Assembly: GCA_040398465.1 (NCBI GenBank)
Contig: JBBAUA010000011.1
Coordinates: forward strand, 15,388-79,387
Length of the DNA stretch: 64,000 nt
Source of the DNA: UBA7672 sp040398465
GTDB taxonomy: Bacteria > Pseudomonadota > Alphaproteobacteria > Caulobacterales > Hyphomonadaceae
Direction of reading: 5' to 3'
Below, in pieces: positions 23,858 through 31,706 of this stretch. Under the pieces are notes generated by a model, which saw only the letters and a program-made list of their open reading frames with translations, was not told the origin of the DNA and did no database searches. Every line of letters starts with the position of its first letter. The first letter of the stretch is position 1. The position numbers and the translations under genes are program-made.

Positions 23858-25129
23858 ATGATCACCGAAGGCCCCGCCTCACCCCAGCAACAGCGCTACA
23901 CCGCCGTCGCCATCGCGCTCCACTGGATCATCGCCTTGTCCATCATCGGCCTCATCGCCGTCGGCTGGCTGATGGAGGAGATGGACCCCGGCCCCGACTA
24001 CTTCGCCATCGTCCAGCTCCATAAATCCTTCGGCATCACCATCCTGCTGCTCTCGGTGGCGCGCATCATCTGGCGCCTGATGAACCCGCCGCCGCCCGAG
24101 CCGCCCATGCCCGGCTGGCAGAAATTCGCCGCCAGCGCCGTCCACGTCCTCTTCTATGTGCTCATCATCGCCATGCCGCTCACCGGCTGGATCATGGCGT
24201 CCGCATCGTCCGACGCACCCACCCGCTATTTCGGCCTCGTCGATATCCGCCTGCCCGGCATCCCGGCGCTCGACCTCGCCACGCGTGAAGGTCTCGAGGA
24301 AGGCTTCGAGCAGGTCCACGGCAATCTCGCCTGGGTCATCATCGGTCTTCTTGTCCTGCACGTCGCCGGCGCGCTGAAGCATCAGTTCGTCGACAAGGAC
24401 GGCCTGCTCGCCCGCATGGCGCCGGGCCTCTTCGGCCGTACGGCCGGCCCTCCCGACAATGGACAGGGCCACATCTGGGCCTTCGGCGCCGCCGCGCTGA
24501 TCTTCGCAGCCATCGCAGGCTTCTCTCTTTTCTCGGCGCGCCCCAACGAGGCCATTGCCGCCACCGTGACCGAAGAAGAGCAGCAGTCCGCCTCCACCGC
24601 GCCCGCATGGACCGTGGATTATGGGAAGAGCTCGCTAAAGTTCCGCGCCGGCTACCAGGGCGACGCCTTCGAAGGCACGTTCCCTGACTGGACCGCGCAG
24701 ATCCAGCTCGACACCGCGGCCGCGCCGAACCCCGACACGCCTATCGACGGCTACATCCGCGTGGCCATCCCCATGGCCAGGGTCTCCACCGGCGAGCCCT
24801 ATTTCGACGAGAGCGTCACGCAGGGCGACTGGTTCGACGTCAGCAAGCACCCCGAAGCCGTCTTCGAAGTCACCGGCGGCGTCTACAAGCTTAGCGATAC
24901 TCAATATGAAGCCACCGGCGTGCTGAAGTTGAAGGGCGTCGACCACCCGGTCCGCCTCCCGTTTACACTCACCCTCGATGGCGACACCGCCATCGCGCGC
25001 GGCGAGGTCACGCTCCAGCGCCTCGCCCTCAATGTCGGCGCCGGCACGCCCGCCGAAGCGAAGGGCGACGCCGAATGGGTCGCCAACGACGTCGCCATCG
25101 TGATCGACGTCACCGCGACGCGGCAGTGA
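23858..25129 (+). CDS. cytochrome b561 - YceI fusion protein
   Basis: A 423-residue fusion. Residues 1-190 form a cytochrome b561 domain with four membrane helices (about 17-38, 56-74, 92-113, 155-172) and candidate haem ligands His22, His55, His96 and His154. A fifth hydrophobic segment at 208-226 leads through an acidic/Ser linker to a YceI barrel (about 249-423) with WTVDYGKSSLKFRAGYQGDAFEGTF, HPEAVFEVTGG and LKLKGVDHPVRLPF. This barrel lacks the usual FLG/FMGVTKPVTL wording and is more divergent. The design suggests electron exchange between membrane quinol and an isoprenoid ligand held on the periplasmic face. Start ATG 23858. Confidence 0.9.
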   Translation: MITEGPASPQQQRYTAVAIALHWIIALSIIGLIAVGWLMEEMDPGPDYFAIVQLHKSFGITILLLSVARIIWRLMNPPPPEPPMPGWQKFAASAVHVLFYVLIIAMPLTGWIMASASSDAPTRYFGLVDIRLPGIPALDLATREGLEEGFEQVHGNLAWVIIGLLVLHVAGALKHQFVDKDGLLARMAPGLFGRTAGPPDNGQGHIWAFGAAALIFAAIAGFSLFSARPNEAIAATVTEEEQQSASTAPAWTVDYGKSSLKFRAGYQGDAFEGTFPDWTAQIQLDTAAAPNPDTPIDGYIRVAIPMARVSTGEPYFDESVTQGDWFDVSKHPEAVFEVTGGVYKLSDTQYEATGVLKLKGVDHPVRLPFTLTLDGDTAIARGEVTLQRLALNVGAGTPAEAKGDAEWVANDVAIVIDVTATRQ

Positions 25130-25172
25130 GCGCATCCGCACTCACGCGGCGCCTCGAAGCACGCCCTCCTCC

Positions 25173-25272
25173 TTCGAGACGCCGCTTCGCGGCTCCTCAG
25201 GATGAGGGCTCATCAACACTCACGTTGGCAGCGAGCGCCCTCATCCTGAGGAGGCCGAAGGCCATCTCGAAC
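25173..25272. repeat. palindromic intergenic repeat, 17-bp perfect core
   Basis: The arms 25193-25209 and 25237-25253 (CTCCTCAGGATGAGGGC and its complement) are perfect, and pairing extends imperfectly outward to TTCGAGA / TCTCGAA. GCCGCTTCGCGGC within the left arm forms its own small hairpin. It looks like the dispersed palindromic elements common between alphaproteobacterial genes; dispersal cannot be tested here. Confidence 0.65.
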
Positions 25273-25378
25273 GACGAGAGCGCGCTCACCGACGTCCGCG
25301 ATTCGTCCTCGCGACTCGTCTCGACACCTCATCGCGACTCCAAATCGGCGCCTCGCACGGCTCTTCATCCACAAAAAA

Positions 25379-25422
25379 CTGTGACCATCAGGTCACAGCG
25401 CGGTGTCGAAATCACACCGCGC
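25379..25422. repeat. two adjacent perfect hairpins upstream of Sua5 gene
   Basis: CTGTGACC-ATCA-GGTCACAG (8 bp) runs directly into GCGCGGTGT-7 bases-ACACCGCGC (9 bp), sharing one G. No T run follows. They lie about 95 bases before the threonylcarbamoyl-AMP synthase start and could be a leader structure or part of the repeat cluster. Confidence 0.5.
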
Positions 25423-25517
25423 GAGTCCCTCAGCGCGACCCTCGCACGACCTCTCTCGGCGCCTCGCGATGACCTTCGCGGGCGCCGCATCTCGCTTGTC
25501 CGCGGAGTCGAAACTCG

Positions 25518-26510
25518 ATGAACTCCGATTCACATAATGCCTCTCGCGGTCCCGCGCGCATCGTGGGCGTGGACGCCTCATCACTCGACGAAGCAGCCCG
25601 CATCCTCCTCGCTGGAGGGCTCGTCGCGGTGCCCACCGAGACCGTCTATGGCATCGCCGCCGATGCCACGAATGGCGCCGCCGTCGCCGCGATCTTCACA
25701 GCGAAGGGACGCCCCTCCTTCAACCCGCTCATCTGTCATGTCGCGAGCGTTGCGATGGCCGAGTCACTCGCGGACTTCACGCCGCTCGCGCGCCGCCTCG
25801 CGGAGCGCTTCTGGCCAGGCCCGCTCACCCTCGTGCTGCCGCGCAAGCCAGACTGCCCCGTGCACGATCTCGCCACCGCGGGCCTCCCTTCGATCGGCCT
25901 CCGCATTCCACAACACATTGCAACACTTGAAATTATTTCGCGCGTCGGCCGCCCTCTTGCTGCTCCCTCAGCTAATCCGTCAGAGCAGTTGAGCCCCACC
26001 ACAGCGGCGCATGTGGCCACCGGACTCGGCCCTCACATCGACCTCATCGTTGACGGCGGCGCAGCGATTGCGGGTGTTGAATCGACCATCATCGCGCCCG
26101 GTGAATCGCACGCCGTTATGCTCCGTCCAGGCGCCATCGCGCGCTCCGATATCGAGTTGCTCACAGGCCCGCTGAGGTCGCCCGAGGCCTCCGACGGCAT
26201 CCTCGCGCCGGGCATGATGAAGCGTCACTACGCACCCCGCGCGCGTCTCCGCATGGACGCCTCGCATGCCGAGTCAGGCGAGGCCTTCCTCGCCTTCGGG
26301 TCGCCGCCTCCGGGCGTTTTACCTTCGCTCAACCTTTCGATTCGCGGTGACCTCATCGAGGCCGCGTCGAACCTCTTCGCGATGCTGCGCACGCTCGATG
26401 AGTCACACGCGATGATCGCGGTTCAGACGATTCCGGAGGCGGGACTTGGCGAGGCGATCAATGATCGCTTGCGAAGAGGCACTCTACTCTCGCGCGAGTC
26501 TGGTGTATGA
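25518..26510 (+). CDS. L-threonylcarbamoyladenylate synthase (Sua5 type)
   Basis: The 330-residue enzyme makes threonylcarbamoyl-AMP from threonine, bicarbonate and ATP for the t6A37 modification of ANN-decoding tRNAs. The YrdC domain occupies the first two thirds: GGLVAVPTETVYGIAADA, IFTAKGRPSFNPLICHV, RFWPGPLTLVLPR, LPSIGLRIPQH, APSANPSEQLSPTTA and GVESTII. The C-terminal Sua5 domain begins after GMMKRHYAP, the inter-domain linker motif. It is therefore the long Sua5 form rather than the short TsaC. No tsaB, D or E is nearby. Confidence 0.93.
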   Translation: MNSDSHNASRGPARIVGVDASSLDEAARILLAGGLVAVPTETVYGIAADATNGAAVAAIFTAKGRPSFNPLICHVASVAMAESLADFTPLARRLAERFWPGPLTLVLPRKPDCPVHDLATAGLPSIGLRIPQHIATLEIISRVGRPLAAPSANPSEQLSPTTAAHVATGLGPHIDLIVDGGAAIAGVESTIIAPGESHAVMLRPGAIARSDIELLTGPLRSPEASDGILAPGMMKRHYAPRARLRMDASHAESGEAFLAFGSPPPGVLPSLNLSIRGDLIEAASNLFAMLRTLDESHAMIAVQTIPEAGLGEAINDRLRRGTLLSRESGV

Positions 26511-26610
26511 CAGATTCGTTGAGTCGGCGCCGATCGGAGACGGCTCAGCATCGATGGGTGTCTGCTCGCTAGCGGGCGGCGCCTGAGGGACCACTCAAGG
26601 AGACTCATCC

Positions 26611-26694
26611 ATGGCCATGGCCAAAAAAGCTGCGAAGAAGCCGGCGAAAGCCGCCGCCAAAAAACCGGCGAAAGCTGCTAAGAAGAAGAAGTAG
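26611..26694 (+). CDS. 27-residue Lys/Ala/Pro-rich microprotein, histone H1-tail-like
   Basis: ATG 26611 follows AAGGAG at ideal spacing and opens a 27-codon frame closed by TAG at 26692. After MAMA the protein is only Lys, Ala and Pro: two copies of KKPAKAA-like units and a final run of four Lys. This is the composition of eukaryotic H1 tails and of bacterial AlgP/HU-tail or Hc1-like DNA-compacting proteins, so nucleic-acid binding is plausible. The strong ribosome-binding site and the exact repeat phase argue that it is a gene, not chance. It is too short for standard callers. Confidence 0.6.
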   Translation: MAMAKKAAKKPAKAAAKKPAKAAKKKK

Positions 26695-26779
26695 TAGCTA
26701 AGCTCTTCGCATTGGGCAGCCAGTCCTTGGCCAGCGCCTCTCAGAGGCCGCCCAATTCCCAGAGACTAGTGTATTCCTC

Positions 26780-26807
26780 GTGCCCGTCCGGTCATCCGGG
26801 CGGGCAC
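26780..26807 (+). terminator. candidate terminator hairpin
   Basis: A 12-bp stem with one G-T pair (GTGCCCGTCCGG / CCGGGCGGGCAC) and a TCAT loop, 86 bases after the Lys/Ala microprotein gene. The downstream sequence (GAACACATTTGG) has no real T run, so termination efficiency is doubtful. Confidence 0.4.
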
Positions 26808-26884
26808 GAACACATTTGGGGCCACGCTTGGCGCGTCTTCGGACCCAGCGGCCCCTCTGATCAAGTCCTCACGCAGTCGATAGC

Positions 26885-27036
26885 CCCCCCCTCCATCACG
26901 CCGCTTCGCGGCGCGCCGCCTCCCCCACTTGCGTTGCAAGTGAGGGAGGCAAGCGCCAGCGCCTCTTGCCTCCACCAGTCGCCACGCGACTGGGGGAGGT
27001 GGCATGCGCGCCCTTCGCGCGCATGACGGAGGGGGT
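26885..27036. repeat. nested multi-hairpin palindromic element
   Basis: An outer stem (CCCCCTCCATCA near 26886 with TGACGGAGGGGG at 27024-27035) encloses four hairpins: CCGC-TTC-GCGG (26901-26911), a 14-bp stem with one mismatch (26919-26949), another 14-bp stem with one mismatch (26969-26999), and a perfect 9-bp stem CATGCGCGC / GCGCGCATG (27003-27025). The two long stems share the CCTCC-x-CCA...GGGAGG pattern, so they may be copies of one unit. No coding signal. Confidence 0.65.
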
Positions 27037-27284
27037 CTCGAGACGCCTCACCATTCCCGCCACAGCGCCAAGCTTGGGGGAAAGCCGTTGTTCGCGTTTG
27101 AGGGAAACTGAGCGGCAAACTCCAACGCGATCAATCACTTCCGCCGGGAACTTTGGGGAAATGCTGGCGCCAAATCGGCGGGCGTATTTGCGGCCTTGTA
27201 ATCGCGCCCATGACCGTCGAGCAAAGCGACGACGCATATGAAACAGGCTAGACCCATGAGTGGGCCTGGCCTGTCCATGCATTT

Positions 27285-27849
27285 GTGGCGTGGCTCGCAA
27301 CGCTCCTCGGCTATGTGACGCGCTTCAAGCGCATCCGCCGCACGCACAGGTTCAAGCCAGACTGGCGCGACAGCTGGGCGGACCTCCGCCACTCCGAATG
27401 GCTCCGCGATCAGCTGATCGCTCAAGGCGTGGCGCAACTGCTCGGAGGCCAAGCCCTCCAGCTCGACGACACGAAAATCCAGCTCACGCCCCCCCACCTA
27501 CGGCGGCCCCTGCCCCCGGACGCCCTTCGACATGAGCCGTCGCTTCATCCCGCTTGCCCGCTCGGCGGCCGATCCGGAGGCGATCATCCGCGAGCGCTTC
27601 AAGCGCATCTCGCGCGATGTCCTTGTCGCCCATGCTTCGACGGAGGCGCTGCGCCGTGCTCACCATGAGGCGATGGGTGTTGCTGGTCATATGGAGCGCC
27701 CGTCGACATGGCGCGCCGAAGCGCAGCGCAGGCGGCAGCACGAGGGCGGGCTCACCTCAGCCCGAGGTCCGCCCGCTTTCCAAATGCTGCTTATTGCCGA
27801 CTGCCTCGGAAGCGCCAGCTTCCGGGATAGCCCCCGCGCGCCTAGCTGA
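27285..27849 (+). pseudogene. hypothetical protein gene with apparent frameshift in a C7 run
   Basis: GTG 27285 opens a frame reading LLGYVTRFKRIRRTHRF then DSWADLRHSEWLRDQLIAQG and ALQLDDTKIQLTPP. At a run of seven Cs (27489-27495) the plausible coding moves to the next frame, which continues TYGGPCPRTPFDMSRRFIPL, ARSAADPEAIIRERFKRISRDV and on to the stop at 27849. With six Cs the two halves join without a break. The protein family is not recognised; the last 30 residues look non-conserved and run into the 3' end of the cyclase gene. It could be a true frameshift, a phase-variable tract, or a homopolymer error. Confidence 0.45.
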
Positions 27850-28789
27850 TCGCTACCGGGTTGATCACCATCTGCACCGTCCCCACAAATCGCGGGATCC
27901 CCAGCACGAACAGGAATTCCTTCACCCCGTCAGCCGCCAGTTGGTTGGTGTCGATCGTCTCCAGCACATGCACGCCCTTCTTGGCCAGCAGCGTCTGGTG
28001 AACGATGAAGGTCTTGCCCGGCGGCGAGGGCAGCGCCTCAAGCGCCACCGTGTCCGATCCGATCGCTACGACGCCCAGATCCGCCAGGAAAATCGCCCCG
28101 TCCTCGCCGATGCCCGGCTCACGAGACCGATACGCGTCCTTGTCGCTCAGCATCTTCGCGGCCATCCAGCCGGTGTGGAACAGGACAACGTCCCCCTTCC
28201 CCGCCGTCACGCCCTGAGCCTTCATCGCGGCCTCGATCTCGGCGCGGTTGTACATGTCGCCGACTTCGAGGCTGGCCTTGCCATAGTGTTTCGCCATGTC
28301 GATCAGCACGCCGCGCGTCACGATCGGCGGCACATCGGCCAGCTGCAGCGCCCGCGTGGTCGCGACCTCCTTGCCGGTGACGCCATTATAGTAGTGGTGA
28401 TCGACGCCCAGATGCCCGAACCCGTCGATCTGCGTGCCGATCCCCATCGACGAGACGATACGCTCGTCAAATGCCGTCACCCGCTGCGATCCGTTCGGCG
28501 TGTAATCCGCATCCGGCCCCGGCTGGCGCTCGACCGTGTATTTCCGCGTCCCATAAGCCGCGCTCTCCGGCGCAGTCGGAACGCCCAGCGCATAGACCTT
28601 GCCGGTTTTCACCAGCCCGGCCGCCTTCTTCACGCCCTCGGCGCTGAGATTGTTGACGTTCCCCAGCCGGTCCGCCTCGCCCCACGGCGAGTCCCACCAC
28701 GGCTCTTTATGTTCTGCCACCTGCGCAATCGCGCCTTCCGAACACGCCGACAAGGCGATCACCAGCAGCGCCCGCTTCAGGAAATCCAT
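27842..28789 (-). CDS. cyclase family protein (kynurenine formamidase-like), exported
   Basis: The 315-residue protein has a signal peptide (MDFLKRALLVIALSACSEGAIAQ, with a Cys that could also make it a lipoprotein) and the cyclase fold of PF04199: ERIVSSMGIGTQIDGFGHLG, then NRAEIEAAMKAQGVTAGKGDVVLFHTGW, GIGEDGAIFLADLGVVAIGSD and HQTLLAKKGVHVLE. Many family members use HxGTHxDxxxH for metal; here the two first positions read GIGTQIDGFGH, keeping Asp and the last His. Metal-dependent hydrolysis of an amide or lactone is likely, but not specifically kynurenine formamidase. Confidence 0.82.
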   Translation of the reverse strand: MDFLKRALLVIALSACSEGAIAQVAEHKEPWWDSPWGEADRLGNVNNLSAEGVKKAAGLVKTGKVYALGVPTAPESAAYGTRKYTVERQPGPDADYTPNGSQRVTAFDERIVSSMGIGTQIDGFGHLGVDHHYYNGVTGKEVATTRALQLADVPPIVTRGVLIDMAKHYGKASLEVGDMYNRAEIEAAMKAQGVTAGKGDVVLFHTGWMAAKMLSDKDAYRSREPGIGEDGAIFLADLGVVAIGSDTVALEALPSPPGKTFIVHQTLLAKKGVHVLETIDTNQLAADGVKEFLFVLGIPRFVGTVQMVINPVAIS

Positions 28790-28882
28790 GTCGCTCCCTC
28801 AGGTCAGTTTGAACTGACTCGTATCCGGGTTCAGCTTGCCAAAGGTTTACGCCCGCGCCAACGGCCCGCTCTCAGGCATGGA

Positions 28883-29554
28883 TCAGGGATAAAGCCTTTG
28901 TGTCGTCCATCCCTGCCCGGGCCCGGAGCGCGTGAACTCCAGCCGGTCATGCAGCCGGAATGGCCGATCGCGCCAGAACTCGATCCGCGTCGGCACAACC
29001 CGCCACCCCTGCCATTGCGGCGGGCGCGGCGTCTTCACCAGGCCATAGCGGGCGGCGAACATGGCGATCCGCTTCTCCAGCGCGAACCGCCCCTCCATCG
29101 GCCGCGACTGCTCGGACGCCCAGGCGCCGATCTGGCTGTCCTTGGCCCGTGTCGCGAAATAGGCGTCTGCCTCTTCCTCGGGAGCCGTGTCGACCCTGCC
29201 CGAAATCCGCACCTGCCGGCGCAGGCTCTTCCAGTGGAAACACAACGCAGCTTGGGCATTCACCCCCAGCTGCTGCCCCTTCCGGCTCTCGGCATTCGAG
29301 AAGAACACGAACCCGTCCTTCGACACGTCCTTCAACAGAACCATCCGAACATCCGGCGCCCCATGTGCGTCCGCAGTGGCAAGCGCCATCGCATTCGAGT
29401 CGTTCGGCTCGGTCTTCCGCGCCTCGGCCAGCCATTCCGCGAACAGGGCGAACGGATCAGTCGTCGCGAACAGCGTCGGGTCATCCGCCGAGGCGGCGAC
29501 AGCCCGGGCGTACTCTTCGGCGGACGGGGTCGGGGGAATTACCTTGTCGGCCAT
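28883..29554 (-). CDS. pdxH: pyridoxamine 5'-phosphate oxidase
   Basis: The 223-residue FMN enzyme oxidises pyridoxine or pyridoxamine 5'-phosphate to pyridoxal 5'-phosphate. Motifs: DPFALFAEWLAEA, DVRMVLLKD, GFVFFSNAESRKGQQL, ALCFHWKSLRRQVRISGRV, AYFATRAKDSQIGAWASEQS, and the C-terminal WQGWRVVPTRIEFWRDRPFRLHDRLEF that closes the active site. Length is normal. Its ATG shares the A of the preceding SDR stop codon (TGATG), so the two are coupled. Confidence 0.95.
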   Translation of the reverse strand: MADKVIPPTPSAEEYARAVAASADDPTLFATTDPFALFAEWLAEARKTEPNDSNAMALATADAHGAPDVRMVLLKDVSKDGFVFFSNAESRKGQQLGVNAQAALCFHWKSLRRQVRISGRVDTAPEEEADAYFATRAKDSQIGAWASEQSRPMEGRFALEKRIAMFAARYGLVKTPRPPQWQGWRVVPTRIEFWRDRPFRLHDRLEFTRSGPGQGWTTQRLYP

Positions 29555-30309
29555 CAGACGATCATCCCGCCATCAACGCGCAGCACCTGCCCGGTGACGT
29601 AGGTCGCCTTTTCCGACGCCAGGAACGCCACCGCGTCTGCGATCTCCTGGGCCGAACCCCAGCGCTTCTCCAGCGGCACCAGCCGCCCCATCCGCTCCAG
29701 CGTCTTCTCGCGGTCCAGCCCTTTGGCGAACGCGGTCGACCACATGCCATCGTCGATCACGCCCGGCGCCACCGCATTCACGCGAACGCCTGCGCGGCCA
29801 AGATCGATCGAGGCATTCCGCGTGAAGGAATTCACCGCGCCCTTCGACGCCGCATAGGCAATCTGCCCCAGCGCGCCCGAGAAGGACGAGACGGAGGAGA
29901 TGTTCACCACATTGCCCTTCCGCTTGATCAGCGAGGCCGACAGCGCATCGGTCAGCAGGATAAGGTTGCGCACGTTGACGTTGAACGTCTCATCCAGCCC
30001 CTCACCCGTCACCTTGCCCATCGCCTGCGCCGCACTGACGCCGGCATTGTTGACTAGCACGTCGATCTCGCCCAGCGCCGCCAGCGCGCCATCAGCCGCC
30101 TTGCGCCAGCCATCGGCCGATCCCATGTCCGCTTCGATCGCGACAGCGCCGTTCGGCAGGCTAGCCGCCAACGCCTTCAGCTTGTCGGCCGAGCGCGCCA
30201 CCAGCGCGACCTTCGCGCCATCTTCGGCCAATGTCCGGGCAATCGCCTCGCCGATCCCGCGGCTGGCTCCCGTGACGACGGCGGTCTTGCCTTTGAAGTC
30301 ATAGGTCAT
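29554..30309 (-). CDS. SDR family NAD(P)-dependent oxidoreductase
   Basis: A 251-residue classical short-chain dehydrogenase: cofactor motif TGASRGIGEAIA, NNAGVSAAQ, the catalytic Ser in NISSVSSFSGALGQIAYAASKGAV with YxxxK, and the PGVIDDGMW substrate loop. The C-terminal VLRVDGGMIV matches FabG-like members. The end at 29554 couples it to pdxH by a TGATG junction, which is unusual for a FabG-type enzyme and suggests a role linked to vitamin B6 or amino-acid metabolism, although that is only contextual. Confidence 0.9.
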   Translation of the reverse strand: MTYDFKGKTAVVTGASRGIGEAIARTLAEDGAKVALVARSADKLKALAASLPNGAVAIEADMGSADGWRKAADGALAALGEIDVLVNNAGVSAAQAMGKVTGEGLDETFNVNVRNLILLTDALSASLIKRKGNVVNISSVSSFSGALGQIAYAASKGAVNSFTRNASIDLGRAGVRVNAVAPGVIDDGMWSTAFAKGLDREKTLERMGRLVPLEKRWGSAQEIADAVAFLASEKATYVTGQVLRVDGGMIV

Positions 30310-30576
30310 GGCATGTTGCTCCAGTAATCCCGCTTACGCGCGGACTGTATATCAGCAGATGGTTAGGCCGCCACGCAGGATGCCAACGAATTCGTGAAGT
30401 AGAAAAGTCTTTTGGCCGTAGGGACGCCCTCTTCCCAGAGCCGCGACGAACGGCAATATCCGCGCAGAGTTTGGTCCGGGCCCCTCTGGCGCGAATGGCG
30501 GTTTGCGCGATGTCGGACTCAGGTGGGCGAAAGCCTCCTTGCGCGGACGCGGCGCATCGGACCGGATGTTCCCCTC

Positions 30577-31605
30577 ATGAATTTGGAAATGCTCGGCGAA
30601 TTCGCCGGACAGCCGGTGTGGCTGTGGCTTACCTTTCTCGCCTTCGTCGCGCTCGTCCTCTGGGTCGACCTGGCCCTGATCAACAACAAGGACGGCCGCA
30701 TATCCGCGGGGAAAAGCGCCCTGATGTGGGGAAGCTTCGCGGCCTGTGCGATGGCGTTCGCGGGCTATGTCTATTTCCTCTACGAACCCGATCCGGCCTT
30801 CTATGATTCACCAGAAAACCTGAACGGGCAGGCGACGATCCAGTACCTGACGGGCTACCTGCTCGAAACGGCGCTGGCGTTCGACAATATCTTCGTCATC
30901 TCGATGATCTTCGCGTTCTTTGCCATCCCCCCGGCCTATCAGCATCGCGTGCTGTTCTGGGGCATCATCGGCGCAGTCGTATTCCGCGCGATCTTCATCG
31001 GCGCGGGCTCGGCCATCGTGAACCAGCTCACCTGGGTTCTCTACATCTTCGCCGCGATCCTGATCTTCAGCGGCGTGAAAATGCTCGTCTCGGCGAGCAA
31101 GCCGCATGAAGCCCCGGACCCGACGTGGATCATCCGCCTGTTCGAGCGCTTCATGCCGGTGACCAAGGAGATTCGGAACCACAACTTCGTCGTTCGCCTG
31201 CCGGACGCGTCAGGGAAGATGGTCCTCTTTGCGACCCCCCTGCTCATCGCACTGGTCGCGGTCGAGGTGGCGGACATCATCTTCGCAATCGACAGTGTGC
31301 CGGCCATCTTCGCCGTCACGCGCGATCCGTTCATCGTCTACACCTCGAACATCTTTGCGATCCTCGGCCTGCGCTCGCTTTACTTCATGCTGGCGGCTGC
31401 GGCGGACAGGTTCAAATACCTTAAGTTCGGCCTTGCCGCCGTGCTGGTGCTGATCGGCGTGAAGATCATCTGGAACTTCCTGCTCAGCAAGGAGCTGAAA
31501 CTGGTGCCCTATCTTGAGCCGCACTGGTCGCTGATCGCCACCCTGGTGCTGCTGGGCGGAGCAATCCTCGTCTCGCTCGTCCGGACAGCGAAGCCGGCGC
31601 ACTAG
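30577..31605 (+). CDS. TerC family integral membrane protein
   Basis: The 342-residue protein has about nine membrane helices and the TerC/Alx signatures WLTFLAFVALVLWVDLALIN, YLTGYLLETALAFDNIFVISMIF and VEVADIIFAIDSVPAIFAVTRDPFIVYTSNIFAILGLRSLYFML, with the paired acidic residues (E-x6-DN and E-x8-D) thought to bind Mn2+. Homologues export manganese, often for metalation of secreted proteins. The start at 30577 is the family start; the reading frame is open upstream to 30412 but that part is Arg-rich and unconserved. I found no recognisable manganese riboswitch in the 267-base leader. Confidence 0.9.
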   Translation: MNLEMLGEFAGQPVWLWLTFLAFVALVLWVDLALINNKDGRISAGKSALMWGSFAACAMAFAGYVYFLYEPDPAFYDSPENLNGQATIQYLTGYLLETALAFDNIFVISMIFAFFAIPPAYQHRVLFWGIIGAVVFRAIFIGAGSAIVNQLTWVLYIFAAILIFSGVKMLVSASKPHEAPDPTWIIRLFERFMPVTKEIRNHNFVVRLPDASGKMVLFATPLLIALVAVEVADIIFAIDSVPAIFAVTRDPFIVYTSNIFAILGLRSLYFMLAAAADRFKYLKFGLAAVLVLIGVKIIWNFLLSKELKLVPYLEPHWSLIATLVLLGGAILVSLVRTAKPAH

Positions 31606-31619
31606 CGTTAACGCCTTAC

Positions 31620-31649
31620 CTGTCGTCCCGGCAAAAGCTGGGACGACAG
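31620..31649 (+). terminator. candidate terminator or palindromic repeat after terC-like gene
   Basis: A perfect 10-bp stem CTGTCGTCCC / GGGACGACAG with a 10-base loop, 15 bases after the stop codon. No T run follows, so it may instead be a dispersed palindromic repeat. Confidence 0.4.
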
Positions 31650-31706
31650 GCCCGGGATGCCCTGGCAGGATTTGCATTCGCACGGTCCTGCCCCTAAACC
31701 GCACCC

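Larger units (their letters stand above)
25130..25517. other. 388-bp intergenic region with palindromic repeats
   Basis: No credible gene. It holds a long inverted repeat (25173-25272), then two adjacent hairpins (25379-25422), and scattered CTCGCGA-like words up to the start of the next gene. The composition differs from neighbouring intergenic DNA and suggests accumulated repeat elements. Confidence 0.6.
26695..27284. other. 590-bp intergenic region, repeat-rich
   Basis: Contains a GC hairpin (26780-26807) and a large multi-hairpin element (26885-27036). From about 27040 to 27284 I see only short scattered ORFs with no motif, signal peptide or ribosome-binding site, and nothing that I would call a gene. 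Confidence 0.6.

Noticed and set aside
26885..27036. CRISPR array
   Set aside because: The repeats are inverted hairpins of differing sequence with no regular spacers, and no cas gene is nearby.
27554..29602. 682-residue plus-strand ORF over cyclase and pdxH
   Set aside because: Antisense shadow crossing two clear minus-strand enzymes.
30400..30576. Manganese (yybP-ykoY) riboswitch upstream of the TerC gene
   Set aside because: The leader is GC-rich with hairpin potential, but I could not find the conserved GGGGAGUA-like and CCUGC-type elements of that class in the right order.
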